From: CALFVT01 sp964513675
Lineage (GTDB): Bacteria > Pseudomonadota > Alphaproteobacteria > Caulobacterales > Maricaulaceae
DNA length: 45,471 bases
Direction: 5' to 3'
Assembly (NCBI GenBank): GCA_964513675.1
Contig: CAZEOD010000020.1
Location: 1 to 45,471, forward strand
This document shows positions 16,435 through 24,397 of the stretch, piece by piece. Numbering within the stretch: the stretch's first letter is position 1; every line of letters starts with the position of its first letter. The notes below the pieces were generated by a model that saw nothing but the letters and a program-made list of their open reading frames with translations, did no database searches and was not told where the DNA came from. A program made the position numbers and the translations under genes.

Positions 16435-17346
16435 ATGATTAAAAAGCTTTTGATGATCGCTATTAGCGGTTTTGTTCTCGCGCCTGTTCTCGCAGCCGCT
16501 CAGGACGATACGCCGGCTGTTTACGGCGCGCCGGAGAGTGCATGGCGGGTGGTTGACCCTGAAAACCTTATGCTGATTGATACGGATTATGGCCGTATCG
16601 GTATTGAGCTTTACCCTGAAATTGCCCCTCGGCATGTTGCGCAAATTAAAACGCTTGTGCGGCGCGGATTTTATGACGGCATTGTTTTTCACCGCGTGAT
16701 TAATGGATTTATGAACCAGACGGGGGATCCAACAGGGACGGGAACTGGGGATTCAGATTTGCCGGATATCGAGGCTGAGTTTACCTTTCGCCGCGATACG
16801 GCCGCTATGCCGATTGAGATTATCCATAAGCGCAATGTAAGCCCGCGTTACCCTGACCGGAGCCAGCTTGGGGTTGGTTTCCATAAAGCACTTCCCGTCA
16901 TGACGCAGCCCTCGGCCCAATCTTGGGGCACGAAAGATGGTAAGGTTGAAGCGAGCGGTATTCACTGTAAAGGCGTGACCTCTATGGCGCGCGCGCAGAG
17001 TCCAGATAGTGCAAATAGCCAGTTTTTTTTAATGCGCACAGCGCGCGGAAGCTCTGCTGAAGGGCTGAATACGGATTACTCGATTTGGGGCCGCACTGTT
17101 ATGGGCGTCGATTTAGTTGACCGTATTAAAGTCGGTGTTAACGGCGAAACGCCCGGATTTGTCCCTGATAAAATGAACCGCGTCAGAATAGCCGCAGATA
17201 TGGACAGCGAGGGCCAGCCCCGCGTTAAAATCTTGAAAACCCAAGGCGAAGATTATAAGCGGTTCCTTGAGACGCAAAAAAAGCAAGATGGGACCTTTAA
17301 AGATATCTGCGATATCGAAATTCCCGTTAATATAGAAACATTATAA
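16435..17346 (+). CDS. Cyclophilin-type peptidyl-prolyl isomerase, periplasmic (copy 2)
   Basis: 303 aa with a cleavable Sec signal (MIKKLLMIAISGFVLAPVL, then AAAQDD), so it is predicted to be a soluble periplasmic partner of copy 1. It has the same core motifs (FHRVINGFMNQTGDP, SMARAQSPDSANSQFF, DYSIWG) and the same long insertion with HCKGV as copy 1. It lies 30 bp after copy 1 and 23 bp before the third cyclophilin. The pair has therefore split into an anchored and a soluble form. Confidence 0.92.
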   Translation: MIKKLLMIAISGFVLAPVLAAAQDDTPAVYGAPESAWRVVDPENLMLIDTDYGRIGIELYPEIAPRHVAQIKTLVRRGFYDGIVFHRVINGFMNQTGDPTGTGTGDSDLPDIEAEFTFRRDTAAMPIEIIHKRNVSPRYPDRSQLGVGFHKALPVMTQPSAQSWGTKDGKVEASGIHCKGVTSMARAQSPDSANSQFFLMRTARGSSAEGLNTDYSIWGRTVMGVDLVDRIKVGVNGETPGFVPDKMNRVRIAADMDSEGQPRVKILKTQGEDYKRFLETQKKQDGTFKDICDIEIPVNIETL

Positions 17347-17369
17347 TTAAATAAGAGATTGGATTAAAC

Positions 17370-17828
17370 ATGGCAGATACGCTGACACTTACTTTGGATA
17401 CACAATCAGGCGAAACCGGTGACGTGGTTATTAAATTACGCCCCGATGTGGCGCCGGCGCATTGTGCGCAAATCTCGCGCCTTGTCGGTGAGGGGTTTTA
17501 TGATGGCCTTAGCTTTCACCGCGTGATTGACGGCTTCATGGCGCAAGGCGGCTGTCCGAATGGCACCGGCATGGGCGGCGCAGATGCGCAAATTCCTGCT
17601 GAATTTAACAGCACACCGCATGTTCGCGGAACCTGTTCAATGGCGCGCTCGCAAAACCCGAACTCTGCTAGTAGTCAATTCTTTATCTGTTTTGATGATA
17701 CGAGCTTTCTTAACGGGCAATATACGGTTTGGGGACAAGTCGAAAGCGGTATGGAGCATGTGGATGCGCTGCCAAAAGGCGAGCCGCCGCGTTATCCCGG
17801 CAAAATCGTGAAAGCGGTTATTTCCTAA
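17370..17828 (+). CDS. Cytoplasmic cyclophilin, PpiB type
   Basis: 152 aa without a signal peptide, a minimal cyclophilin: FHRVIDGFMAQGGCP with catalytic arginine, GTCSMARSQNPNSASSQFF, and NGQYTVWGQV. It lacks the insertion of the two preceding paralogues. It is expected to isomerise proline peptide bonds in the cytoplasm. It is the last gene before a strong terminator that begins 8 bp after the stop. Confidence 0.94.
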   Translation: MADTLTLTLDTQSGETGDVVIKLRPDVAPAHCAQISRLVGEGFYDGLSFHRVIDGFMAQGGCPNGTGMGGADAQIPAEFNSTPHVRGTCSMARSQNPNSASSQFFICFDDTSFLNGQYTVWGQVESGMEHVDALPKGEPPRYPGKIVKAVIS

Positions 17829-17835
17829 TATATAA

Positions 17836-17860
17836 GGGCCTGATTATCAGGCCCTTTTTT
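17836..17860 (+). terminator. Intrinsic terminator after the cyclophilin cluster
   Basis: Perfect stem GGGCCTGA-TTA-TCAGGCCC followed by six T. It ends only 16 bp before the queA start codon. Confidence 0.92.
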
Positions 17861-17876
17861 ATGGCGCATAAATCTC

Positions 17877-18929
17877 ATGGATATTTCTGTTTTCGACTTT
17901 GATTTGCCCGATAGCGCGATTGCGCTGCGGCCTTGCGCGCCGCGCGATAGGGCTAAAATGTTACAGGTTAAGGGCGGCGTTATCTCAGATCACCATGTTT
18001 TTAACCTGCCAGATTTGCTGCGGGCGGGCGATATTCTGGTAGTCAATGATACGCGGGTTATCCATGCCGCATTAACAGGGATTCGCGCCGCGAGGCCGGT
18101 TGGCGGCGGCGGTGATGTGACGATTGACGTTAATTTGCTCCATCAAGAGACGGCTAATAGCTGGCAGGCTTTTATTCGCCCCGCCAAGCGGGTGAGAGCC
18201 GGAGATGTTCTTCGCTTTAGTGATGATTTAACGGCGAGCGCTGACGCTAATCCGCATGAGGGGCAGGTTACGCTGTTGTTTTCCAAAGGCGGCGAGGATC
18301 TGGACGCTGCAATTGCCGCAACAGGCGCTGCGCCGCTGCCGCCCTATATCGCCCGCAAGCGGGCCGCCGATGCGGCTGATAAGTCTGATTATCAAACGGT
18401 CTATGCCAATGAAAGCGGCTCTGTCGCTGCGCCAACGGCTGGGCTGCATTTTACGCCTGATTTGATAAAATCCCTGACGGATAAAGGGGTCGGGTTTGAA
18501 AAACTAACGCTTCATGTCGGGGCGGGAACATTTCTCCCTGTTAAAACTGACAATACAGACGATCATATCATGCATAGCGAGTGGCGCGTGATTTCAGAGG
18601 CGCTGGCGGCGCGGCTTAACGCGGCAAAAGCCGAAGGCCGCCGCATTATTGCCGTCGGAACAACGGCGCTGCGGGCGCTTGAAAGTGCAGCCCAAAACGG
18701 GCAATTAACCGCCCAAGATGGCGAGACGGATATTTTCATCAAGCCAGGTTATAAATTTCAAATCATAGATGGCTTGATGACGAATTTTCACCTGCCGAAA
18801 TCAACGCTATTTATGCTAGTTTGTGCGCTTGCTGGAACCGATGACATGAAAGCGGCCTATGACTATGCGATCGCTCAAAACTACCGCTTTTACTCTTACG
18901 GCGATAGTAGCTTGCTTTGGAAGGCATAA
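17877..18929 (+). CDS. queA: S-adenosylmethionine:tRNA ribosyltransferase-isomerase
   Basis: Transfers the ribosyl part of SAM to preQ1 in tRNA to make epoxyqueuosine. 350 aa, normal size. Family segments seen: FDFDLPDSAIALRP at the start, ILVVNDTRVI, SVAAPTAGLHFT, LHVGAGTFLPVK, TNFHLPKSTL and YRFYSYGD at the end. The next gene is tgt, the earlier enzyme of the same pathway, 3 bp away. No ribosome site is visible before ATG, and the upstream terminator leaves little room for a promoter, so expression may depend on read-through or on a promoter within the hairpin region. Confidence 0.96.
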   Translation: MDISVFDFDLPDSAIALRPCAPRDRAKMLQVKGGVISDHHVFNLPDLLRAGDILVVNDTRVIHAALTGIRAARPVGGGGDVTIDVNLLHQETANSWQAFIRPAKRVRAGDVLRFSDDLTASADANPHEGQVTLLFSKGGEDLDAAIAATGAAPLPPYIARKRAADAADKSDYQTVYANESGSVAAPTAGLHFTPDLIKSLTDKGVGFEKLTLHVGAGTFLPVKTDNTDDHIMHSEWRVISEALAARLNAAKAEGRRIIAVGTTALRALESAAQNGQLTAQDGETDIFIKPGYKFQIIDGLMTNFHLPKSTLFMLVCALAGTDDMKAAYDYAIAQNYRFYSYGDSSLLWKA

Positions 18930-18932
18930 ATA

Positions 18933-20066
18933 ATGGCAAAATTTCCTTTTGATATATCGGCGGTAGACGGCGAGGCGCGGACGGGCGTTTTAAAAACGAC
19001 GCGCGGCGATATTCGCACGCCGGCGTTTATGCCTGTGGGGACAGCTGGCACGGTCAAAGCGCTCTATATGGATCAGGTCAAACAGACAGGGGCTGATATT
19101 ATATTGGGCAATACCTATCATCTCATGCTCCGTCCGGGGCCAGAGCGGATGAAAAAACTCGGCGGGCTGCATAAATTTGGCGGGTGGAGCGGGCCTATTT
19201 TAACAGATTCGGGCGGGTTTCAGGTGTGGTCGCTTTCGAAACTCCGTAAGATGACCGAAGAGGGCGTAACCTTTCAAAGCCATCTGGACGGCTCGAAGCA
19301 TATGCTCTCGCCGGAACGCTCGATTGAAATTCAAGCAGATTGCATCGGCGCAGATATTTCAATGCAGCTTGATGAATGTACGAATTACCCCTCAAGTTTT
19401 GAGGCGGCGAAAGCCTCTATGGAGCTATCATTGCGCTGGGGGCAGCGCTCTCTTGCCGCCTTTGGCGCGCGGGATAAGCAGACATTATTTGCGATTATAC
19501 AAGGCTCGACTTATCCTGAATTACGCCAAGCCAGCGCAGAGGCGAGTGTGGCTGAAATGACCGCGGGCGGATATGGCGGTTTTGCGATTGGCGGCCTTGC
19601 TGTCGGTGAGGGGCATGAGATGATGTGCGAGGTTTTGGATTATACATTGCCGCATCTGCCCCAAGATCGTCCCCGATATTTAATGGGGGTTGGTAAGCCT
19701 ATTGATTTGGTCGAAAGCGTAGCGCGCGGTGTGGATATGTTTGATTGCGTGATTCCAACGCGCTCGGGTCGTCACGGACAGGTTTGGACAGATAAGGGGC
19801 CGTATAATATCAAAAAAGCGATTTACGCCGAGGATGAAACGCCGCTCGATGCCGCGATAGATTGTCCGGCTAGCCGCGATTACTCCAAAGCCTATGTCCA
19901 TCATCTTGTGCGCTGTCATGAGCTTCTAGCGTCGATGATTCTCAGTTGGCATAATATTGCTTATTTTCAAAACCTTATGCAGCGTATGCGAGCGGCTATA
20001 GCTGCGGGTGAATTTACGGCGTTCGCCGATAGGTTTCGCGCAGATTGGTATGGTGAATCGGATTGA
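18933..20066 (+). CDS. tgt: Queuine/preQ1 tRNA-ribosyltransferase (Tgt) with degenerate zinc site
   Basis: Exchanges guanine 34 of GUN-anticodon tRNAs for preQ1. 377 aa. Active-site aspartates are in LTDSGGFQVWSL and MFDCVIPTRSGRHG; the substrate loop is GGLAVGE. In E. coli and Zymomonas Tgt the zinc is held by CxCxxC and a later His. Here the matching positions read I-D-C-P-A-S (DNA at 19858-19875), so the first and third cysteines are Ile and Ser, while the distal His (SWHNIAYFQ) is kept. Otherwise the protein looks intact and is coupled to queA. A post-gene stem GTGTTTTA/TAAAACAC lies at 20078-20099. Confidence 0.95.
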   Translation: MAKFPFDISAVDGEARTGVLKTTRGDIRTPAFMPVGTAGTVKALYMDQVKQTGADIILGNTYHLMLRPGPERMKKLGGLHKFGGWSGPILTDSGGFQVWSLSKLRKMTEEGVTFQSHLDGSKHMLSPERSIEIQADCIGADISMQLDECTNYPSSFEAAKASMELSLRWGQRSLAAFGARDKQTLFAIIQGSTYPELRQASAEASVAEMTAGGYGGFAIGGLAVGEGHEMMCEVLDYTLPHLPQDRPRYLMGVGKPIDLVESVARGVDMFDCVIPTRSGRHGQVWTDKGPYNIKKAIYAEDETPLDAAIDCPASRDYSKAYVHHLVRCHELLASMILSWHNIAYFQNLMQRMRAAIAAGEFTAFADRFRADWYGESD

Positions 20067-20077
20067 TGTTGGCGGTT

Positions 20078-20099
20078 GTGTTTTACAGGTCTAAAACAC
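20078..20099 (+). terminator. Stem-loop after tgt
   Basis: Perfect 8-bp inverted repeat GTGTTTTA-N6-TAAAACAC, 12 bp after the tgt stop. There is no T-run directly behind it, so it is a weak terminator candidate. Confidence 0.35.
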
Positions 20100-20147
20100 G
20101 GCTTTGACTGAGGCGTAAAATTTTCTGCATAGGCCGCATTTTTGCGC

Positions 20148-20176
20148 TTGACGGCAGGTAAACTGCGCCCTAATTA
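20148..20176 (+). promoter_or_regulatory. Promoter of tRNA-Lys
   Basis: TTGACG (20148-20153), 17-bp spacer, TAATTA (20171-20176), close to the housekeeping sigma-factor consensus. It would start transcription about 10 nt before the tRNA. Confidence 0.65.
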
Positions 20177-20193
20177 CGGCGCTCCTTTAAGGG

Positions 20194-20269
20194 GAGCCCG
20201 TAGCTCAGTTGGTAGAGCGCCTCACTTTTAATGAGGATGTCCACGGTTCGAGTCCGTGCGGGCTCACCA
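20194..20269 (+). tRNA. tRNA-Lys (anticodon TTT)
   Basis: 76 nt including encoded CCA. Acceptor GAGCCCG/CGGGCTC, D arm GCTC...GAGC, anticodon stem CCTCA/TGAGG around CTTTTAA (anticodon TTT), T arm with GGTTCGAGTCC. The standard cloverleaf is intact. Confidence 0.97.
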
Positions 20270-20446
20270 TTTTTCTTTATCTTTTTTGAAATATGGATTT
20301 GGTGTCAATAGATGCCTGCTTTTAAAGTGGGACATATGTGCAACGGTTTGCCTTAAAACTTTAAAATTTCATAATTATTTGACGAAAATAATCTTTCTTT
20401 ACAGAGGGGATTAGTGTAGCAAGTTGACAACGTGTGAGCTCTTAGA

Positions 20447-20479
20447 GCGTTATACACGCTGTTAAATTAGGTATAACGC
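20447..20479 (+). promoter_or_regulatory. 9-bp inverted repeat in the leader of the OmpA-like gene
   Basis: GCGTTATAC (20447-20455) and GTATAACGC (20471-20479) are perfect inverted copies around a 15-nt AT-rich loop, 43 bp before the start codon. Either a transcription-factor operator or a 5'-UTR stem-loop that protects the mRNA. TTGACA at 20424-20429 lies just upstream, but no good -10 box sits at normal spacing, so I do not call a promoter. Confidence 0.6.
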
Positions 20480-20522
20480 CTTTAAATGCTCTTGGTTTTG
20501 AACCATTCTGGAGGAAAATAAT

Positions 20523-21881
20523 ATGAAGCATAAGCTTCTTTGTGCTGTCGCAACGACAGCTATGATGGCCGCTCCATCATTTGCAGCTGCAGATGATGAC
20601 GGTTGGTACGTGCGTGGCCAAGTCGGTTACGGTACGCATCTGAATACAGATATTTCTGGTGAAGTTGTCGGCGATGTCGAGAGCGAAGGTAACGCAACGG
20701 GCTCACTTGGCCTTGGTTATGACTTCGGAAACAACTGGCGTCTTGAAGGCGATGTAGCAACGCTTTTCACTGATCTTGGCCGTATTGGTCAAAATCCAGC
20801 GACATTAGCCAGCCTGCGTACAAACTCATATATGATTAATGCTCTTTATGATTTTGATGATTTCGGACAGTGGAAACCTTATGTTGGTGCCGGTGTCGGT
20901 ATCGTTGATAGTTTCGGGTCTTTTTCAGCGCATGATGTTGTCAATACTGTTGGCGGACTTTCATTGTTAGGTGATAACCCAGCCTGTTCATTCTCTACTT
21001 GTGACATCCGGGACAATGTTAAGAATGTTGCGTGGCAGTTAATTGCTGGTATTGGTTATGACGTTTCAGATAATCTGACGTGGGATACTCAATATCGTTA
21101 TCTTGATGCTGGCAGCAAGGAGTTTACAGGTACAGGAACTAATTTCTTTAACAATTCTGTTTCTGGCGGCGGAGACGCTTTTGCTGATTTAGCTTCTGTT
21201 GGTGCGCATAGCCTCTTAACAGGTTTCCGTTACCGTTTCGGCGGATCAACACCTCCGCCTCCGCCCCCACCACCTCCGCCCCCACCACCGCCAGCTCCGG
21301 TTGACGTTGCATGTTGGGATGGCTCAACTGCGCCAACAACAGCTAGCTGTCCTGCGCGCCCTGCGCCGCAAGTTCAGTGCTGGGATGGATCAACTGCGGC
21401 AAACGCAGCGTCATGCCCAACACGTCCAACAGTTACATGTTGGGATGGAACATTGGCTTATGACCAAGCGTCTTGCCCTGTGCAAACACGGTCTGGCCAA
21501 ACAGTTGCATCACTTTGTGGTAATCAGTATCGTCAAGAAATCATCTATTACGAATTTGATAAAGGCCAGTCTCCTGAGACACGCGCGACAATCAATCGTA
21601 TCCTAGATATTGGTGATTATTGTAACGTCGATAACATCCGTGTTGTTGGTCATACTGACACATCAGGATCTGCGGCTTATAACCTCGGCTTGTCAAAGCG
21701 CCGCGCTAAAGATGCGCGTGACGAACTTGTTCGCCAAGGCATTAACGGCGCTCTCATCACCTCTGAAGGTGTAGGCGAAACGCAGCCGTTTGTTGACACT
21801 GGCGATGGTGTTAAAGAGCAGCTTAACCGGCGTACAGAAGTCCTTATCTCACTGAGTGAGTCAGGCGGCTTCATCAACTAA
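20523..21881 (+). CDS. OmpA-like outer membrane protein with polyproline linker
   Basis: 452 aa. Sec signal (MKHKLLCAVATTAMMAAPSF-AAA). Residues about 25-240 form an eight-stranded OmpA-type barrel (GWYVRGQVGYG... GFRYRFGG). Then come 14 consecutive prolines (21252-21293). Three cysteine-containing repeats of the type CWDGS-x-SCP lie at about 260-325. The C-terminal OmpA peptidoglycan-binding domain shows VVGHTDTSGSAAYNLGLSKRR and NRRTEV. It anchors outer membrane to cell wall. GGAGGA 7 nt before ATG, a 250-bp leader with a hairpin and a strong terminator point to high expression. Confidence 0.93.
   Translation: MKHKLLCAVATTAMMAAPSFAAADDDGWYVRGQVGYGTHLNTDISGEVVGDVESEGNATGSLGLGYDFGNNWRLEGDVATLFTDLGRIGQNPATLASLRTNSYMINALYDFDDFGQWKPYVGAGVGIVDSFGSFSAHDVVNTVGGLSLLGDNPACSFSTCDIRDNVKNVAWQLIAGIGYDVSDNLTWDTQYRYLDAGSKEFTGTGTNFFNNSVSGGGDAFADLASVGAHSLLTGFRYRFGGSTPPPPPPPPPPPPPPAPVDVACWDGSTAPTTASCPARPAPQVQCWDGSTAANAASCPTRPTVTCWDGTLAYDQASCPVQTRSGQTVASLCGNQYRQEIIYYEFDKGQSPETRATINRILDIGDYCNVDNIRVVGHTDTSGSAAYNLGLSKRRAKDARDELVRQGINGALITSEGVGETQPFVDTGDGVKEQLNRRTEVLISLSESGGFIN
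21252..21293 (+). repeat. Fourteen proline codons in a row
   Basis: A run of 14 CCN codons using all four synonyms, so it is selected at protein level and not a simple trinucleotide expansion. It links the barrel and the periplasmic part, and its translation should need EF-P. Confidence 0.9.
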
Positions 21882-21910
21882 GCTTAGGCTTTAATGATAT
21901 AAGTTTTTAA

Positions 21911-21937
21911 ACGTCCGGCTCGCCGGGCGTTTTTTTT
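21911..21937 (+). terminator. Intrinsic terminator of the OmpA-like gene
   Basis: Stem ACGTCCGGC / GCCGGGCGT (one G-U pair) followed by an eight-T run counting the last stem base, about 30 bp after the stop. Confidence 0.92.
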
Positions 21938-21941
21938 GGGC

Positions 21942-22039
21942 CTATATATAAGTCTTAGATGTAATTTCGGCGTCATAGGTTTTTAACGGAAATTTATGCC
22001 TATATATTTCGCCTGATTGGAATTATTATGTCTATATAC
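21942..22039 (+). promoter_or_regulatory. Three CTATATA-type motifs upstream of the arginine catabolic operon
   Basis: CTATATATA (21942), CTATATATT (22000) and CTATATAC (22032) lie in the 138 bp between the porin terminator and the first AST gene. Similar words occur before phhA (28162-28179). They could be regulator sites or -10-like AT-rich words. Confidence 0.3.
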
Positions 22040-22075
22040 TGTTGTGACAGGGGCTGAAAACGCCTATCCATAGCC

Positions 22076-23380
22076 ATGGTAAATGATAGATTTGATATTA
22101 CATTTTTTAAGAGCTTAGATGTCTCCGTCCAAGAGCGGGATTTGCTGCATAAATTACACGGCCAGCACGGCTATATGGTCGAAACCGTGCAAGCATGGTC
22201 GCGGCAAAATTCTGGAAGCTATAATAAATCAGGACTTTCGGCGATGCGGGCTATATTGGCGGATAGCTTCAAAGTCTTGCCCGCGGTTCAATCCGAATAT
22301 AAACTGCCTCAAGGGGAGGCTGTCGCCCTAAGCGGCGAGATTGCGCCGATAGATTATGAGCCGTCTTTGCTTATAACCGTGCGGCCAGATGCACCGTTAC
22401 AGCTTGTTATGACAGGGCATTATGATACGGTTTTCCCGAAAGATAGTCATTTTCAAACGCCTGTTTTCTTGGATGAAAATACCCTGAACGGGCCGGGTAC
22501 TGCGGATATGAAGGGCGGTATTCTTGTTATGCTTGAGGCGCTTAAAGCGTTTGAGCAAAGCGAAAATGCAGCGCGGGTAGGCTATAATATTCTTCTCAGC
22601 CCGGATGAGGAAATTGGCTCTCCGGGTTCGTCTAAACCCTTGGCTGAACTTGGCCGCAAAGCGCATCTGGGCCTGACTTATGAACCGGCTTTGGCGGATG
22701 GGTCCTTGGCCGGTGCGCGTAAGGGAAGCGGAAATTTTACCTTCATCATTCGCGGCAAGGCGGCCCATGCGGGGCGTGAGCATCATTTGGGCCGTAATGC
22801 GATTAATGCCATGGCCGAAGCGGCTTTAAGGCTTAATGATTTAAACGGCCAAAGAGAGGGCGTAACTTTTAATATGGCAAAAATTGATGGGGGCGGGGCG
22901 GTCAATATCGTGCCTGACCTTGCCATTGGGCGTTTTAATGTGCGCGTTCAGGAAACAGAGGATATGCCGTGGGTTTTGGCGCGTCTTGATGATATTATGG
23001 CTAATATTAACAACCGTGACGGGCTAGACGCGGAGCTTAAAGGGAAATTTACACGTCCGCCCAAACCTATGGCGCCTGCGAATCGTCAAGTGTTTGAGTG
23101 GGTCAAAGCGGCAGGTGCGGCTTTGGGGCAAGATATTAAATGGTCGCCTAGCGGCGGTGTCTGCGAAGGTAATAATCTTTGGGCATCGGGCTGCCCGAAT
23201 GTGGATACGCTCGGCGTTCGGGGAGGGCGGATTCATTCCGATGAAGAATTTATGTTAATTGATAGCTTGGTTGAACGCGCCCAGCTTTCCGCCCTTATTT
23301 TGATGAAGATTGCTTCAGGCGAATTTGATGCAAAATCGGTTAAAGCTATGGCAATAGTCGATCATCACGGGGAGGTCTAA
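22076..23380 (+). CDS. M20-family metallohydrolase of the AST operon, possible AstE substitute
   Basis: 434 aa M20 peptidase/deacylase. Metal-site segments: TGHYDTVFP (first His and Asp), GPGTADMKGG (bridging Asp), LSPDEEIGS (catalytic Glu), and a late SGGVCEGN with IHSDEE. The dimerisation/lid domain lies at about 215-330 (GKAAHAGREHHLGRNAINAM). Family members include ArgE and DapE, which cleave N-acetyl or N-succinyl amino acids. It is the first gene of an arginine succinyltransferase operon, with astA starting on the next base after its stop. The proposed reaction, N-succinylglutamate to glutamate plus succinate, is inference from context. The ribosome site is weak. Confidence 0.88.
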   Translation: MVNDRFDITFFKSLDVSVQERDLLHKLHGQHGYMVETVQAWSRQNSGSYNKSGLSAMRAILADSFKVLPAVQSEYKLPQGEAVALSGEIAPIDYEPSLLITVRPDAPLQLVMTGHYDTVFPKDSHFQTPVFLDENTLNGPGTADMKGGILVMLEALKAFEQSENAARVGYNILLSPDEEIGSPGSSKPLAELGRKAHLGLTYEPALADGSLAGARKGSGNFTFIIRGKAAHAGREHHLGRNAINAMAEAALRLNDLNGQREGVTFNMAKIDGGGAVNIVPDLAIGRFNVRVQETEDMPWVLARLDDIMANINNRDGLDAELKGKFTRPPKPMAPANRQVFEWVKAAGAALGQDIKWSPSGGVCEGNNLWASGCPNVDTLGVRGGRIHSDEEFMLIDSLVERAQLSALILMKIASGEFDAKSVKAMAIVDHHGEV

Positions 23381-24397
23381 ATGCTAATTGTTCGTCCCGC
23401 GGTCATGAACGACGGCCCTGCGCTTTTAAATCTTGCGAAACAGGCCGGCCCCGGCTTTACCTCTTTGGCGGTATCGGAAGAGGCCCTTATTGCGCGGCTA
23501 AAGCGGTCTGTTGATACATTTTCATCGGCGACGAAGCGCGGTCCTGATGATATTTATATATTGATGCTCGAAGATCTCGAAACGGGTGAGGTTGTCGGCA
23601 TGAGCGCGGTCAAAGCGATGATCGGAATTAAAGATCCATTTTTTAATTTTCGCATTTTGAAGATTGCGCAAAATTCTAATGTTGTCGCGCGCCGTTTTGA
23701 TATGGATGTTCTGATAATGGTGAATGATTATGTCGGCTCCACCGAAGTTGGCTCACTTTTTGTGTCAGAATCTGCGCGGGGAAAAGGCGCGGGACGGCTG
23801 ATCTCACAAGCCCGATATATGCTTATGGCCACAGAGCCGGAGCGTTTTGGCGACCAAGTCATTTCAGAGCTGCGCGGCCATGTGGAGCCTGACGGAACGG
23901 CGCCGTTTTGGGAGGCCATTGGACGTAAATTTTTTCAAATGGATTTTAAAGAAGCCGACCAAATTTCTGCCTCTCAAGATAATCAATTCATTATTGATCT
24001 CATGCCCAAACATCCCATTTATGTCGAACTTTTACCAGAAGAGGCCAAGGCGGTTATCGCGCAAACCCATCCTGAAGGTGTAGGCGCAAGATGGTTTTTG
24101 GAAAAAGAAGGGTTTCGCTTTGACGGTGTCGTTGATATTTTTGATGCAGGGCCATCCATGAGCTGCCCCCGCCATGATCTGCAAACGATTAAAACATCAC
24201 GTCATGTGAAAGTTTCGGCAAAAGATAAAATCTCGGAAAAATCTCCTAAGGCCCTCATTTCAAATGATAAATTAAAAGGTTTCCGTGCAGTTATTGTGCC
24301 GTTTGAGCCATCGGGCCAAGATATTTACATTAGCCGCAGTGCCTATAAGCAGTTAAATCTATCAAGTAACCACATCGTTCGGATATGCGTATTATGA
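23381..24397 (+). CDS. astA: Arginine N-succinyltransferase
   Basis: First step of the AST pathway: arginine + succinyl-CoA to N2-succinylarginine. 338 aa, GNAT-like fold, usual AstA size. Family segments: MLIVRPAVMNDGPALLNLAK, TSLAVSEEAL, LFVSESARGKGAGRLISQARYML, RGHVEPDGTAPFWEAIGRKFF and GVGARWFLEKEGF. The start abuts the M20 stop directly (TAAATG). Its own stop overlaps the astD start as ATGA. This tight packing indicates one transcript. Confidence 0.95.
   Translation: MLIVRPAVMNDGPALLNLAKQAGPGFTSLAVSEEALIARLKRSVDTFSSATKRGPDDIYILMLEDLETGEVVGMSAVKAMIGIKDPFFNFRILKIAQNSNVVARRFDMDVLIMVNDYVGSTEVGSLFVSESARGKGAGRLISQARYMLMATEPERFGDQVISELRGHVEPDGTAPFWEAIGRKFFQMDFKEADQISASQDNQFIIDLMPKHPIYVELLPEEAKAVIAQTHPEGVGARWFLEKEGFRFDGVVDIFDAGPSMSCPRHDLQTIKTSRHVKVSAKDKISEKSPKALISNDKLKGFRAVIVPFEPSGQDIYISRSAYKQLNLSSNHIVRICVL

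Noticed and set aside
20424..20456. TTGACA as -35 of the OmpA-like gene with TTATAC as -10
   Set aside because: The spacing would be 20 bp, outside the usual 16-18, and the -10 lies inside the hairpin arm. The true start is left open.
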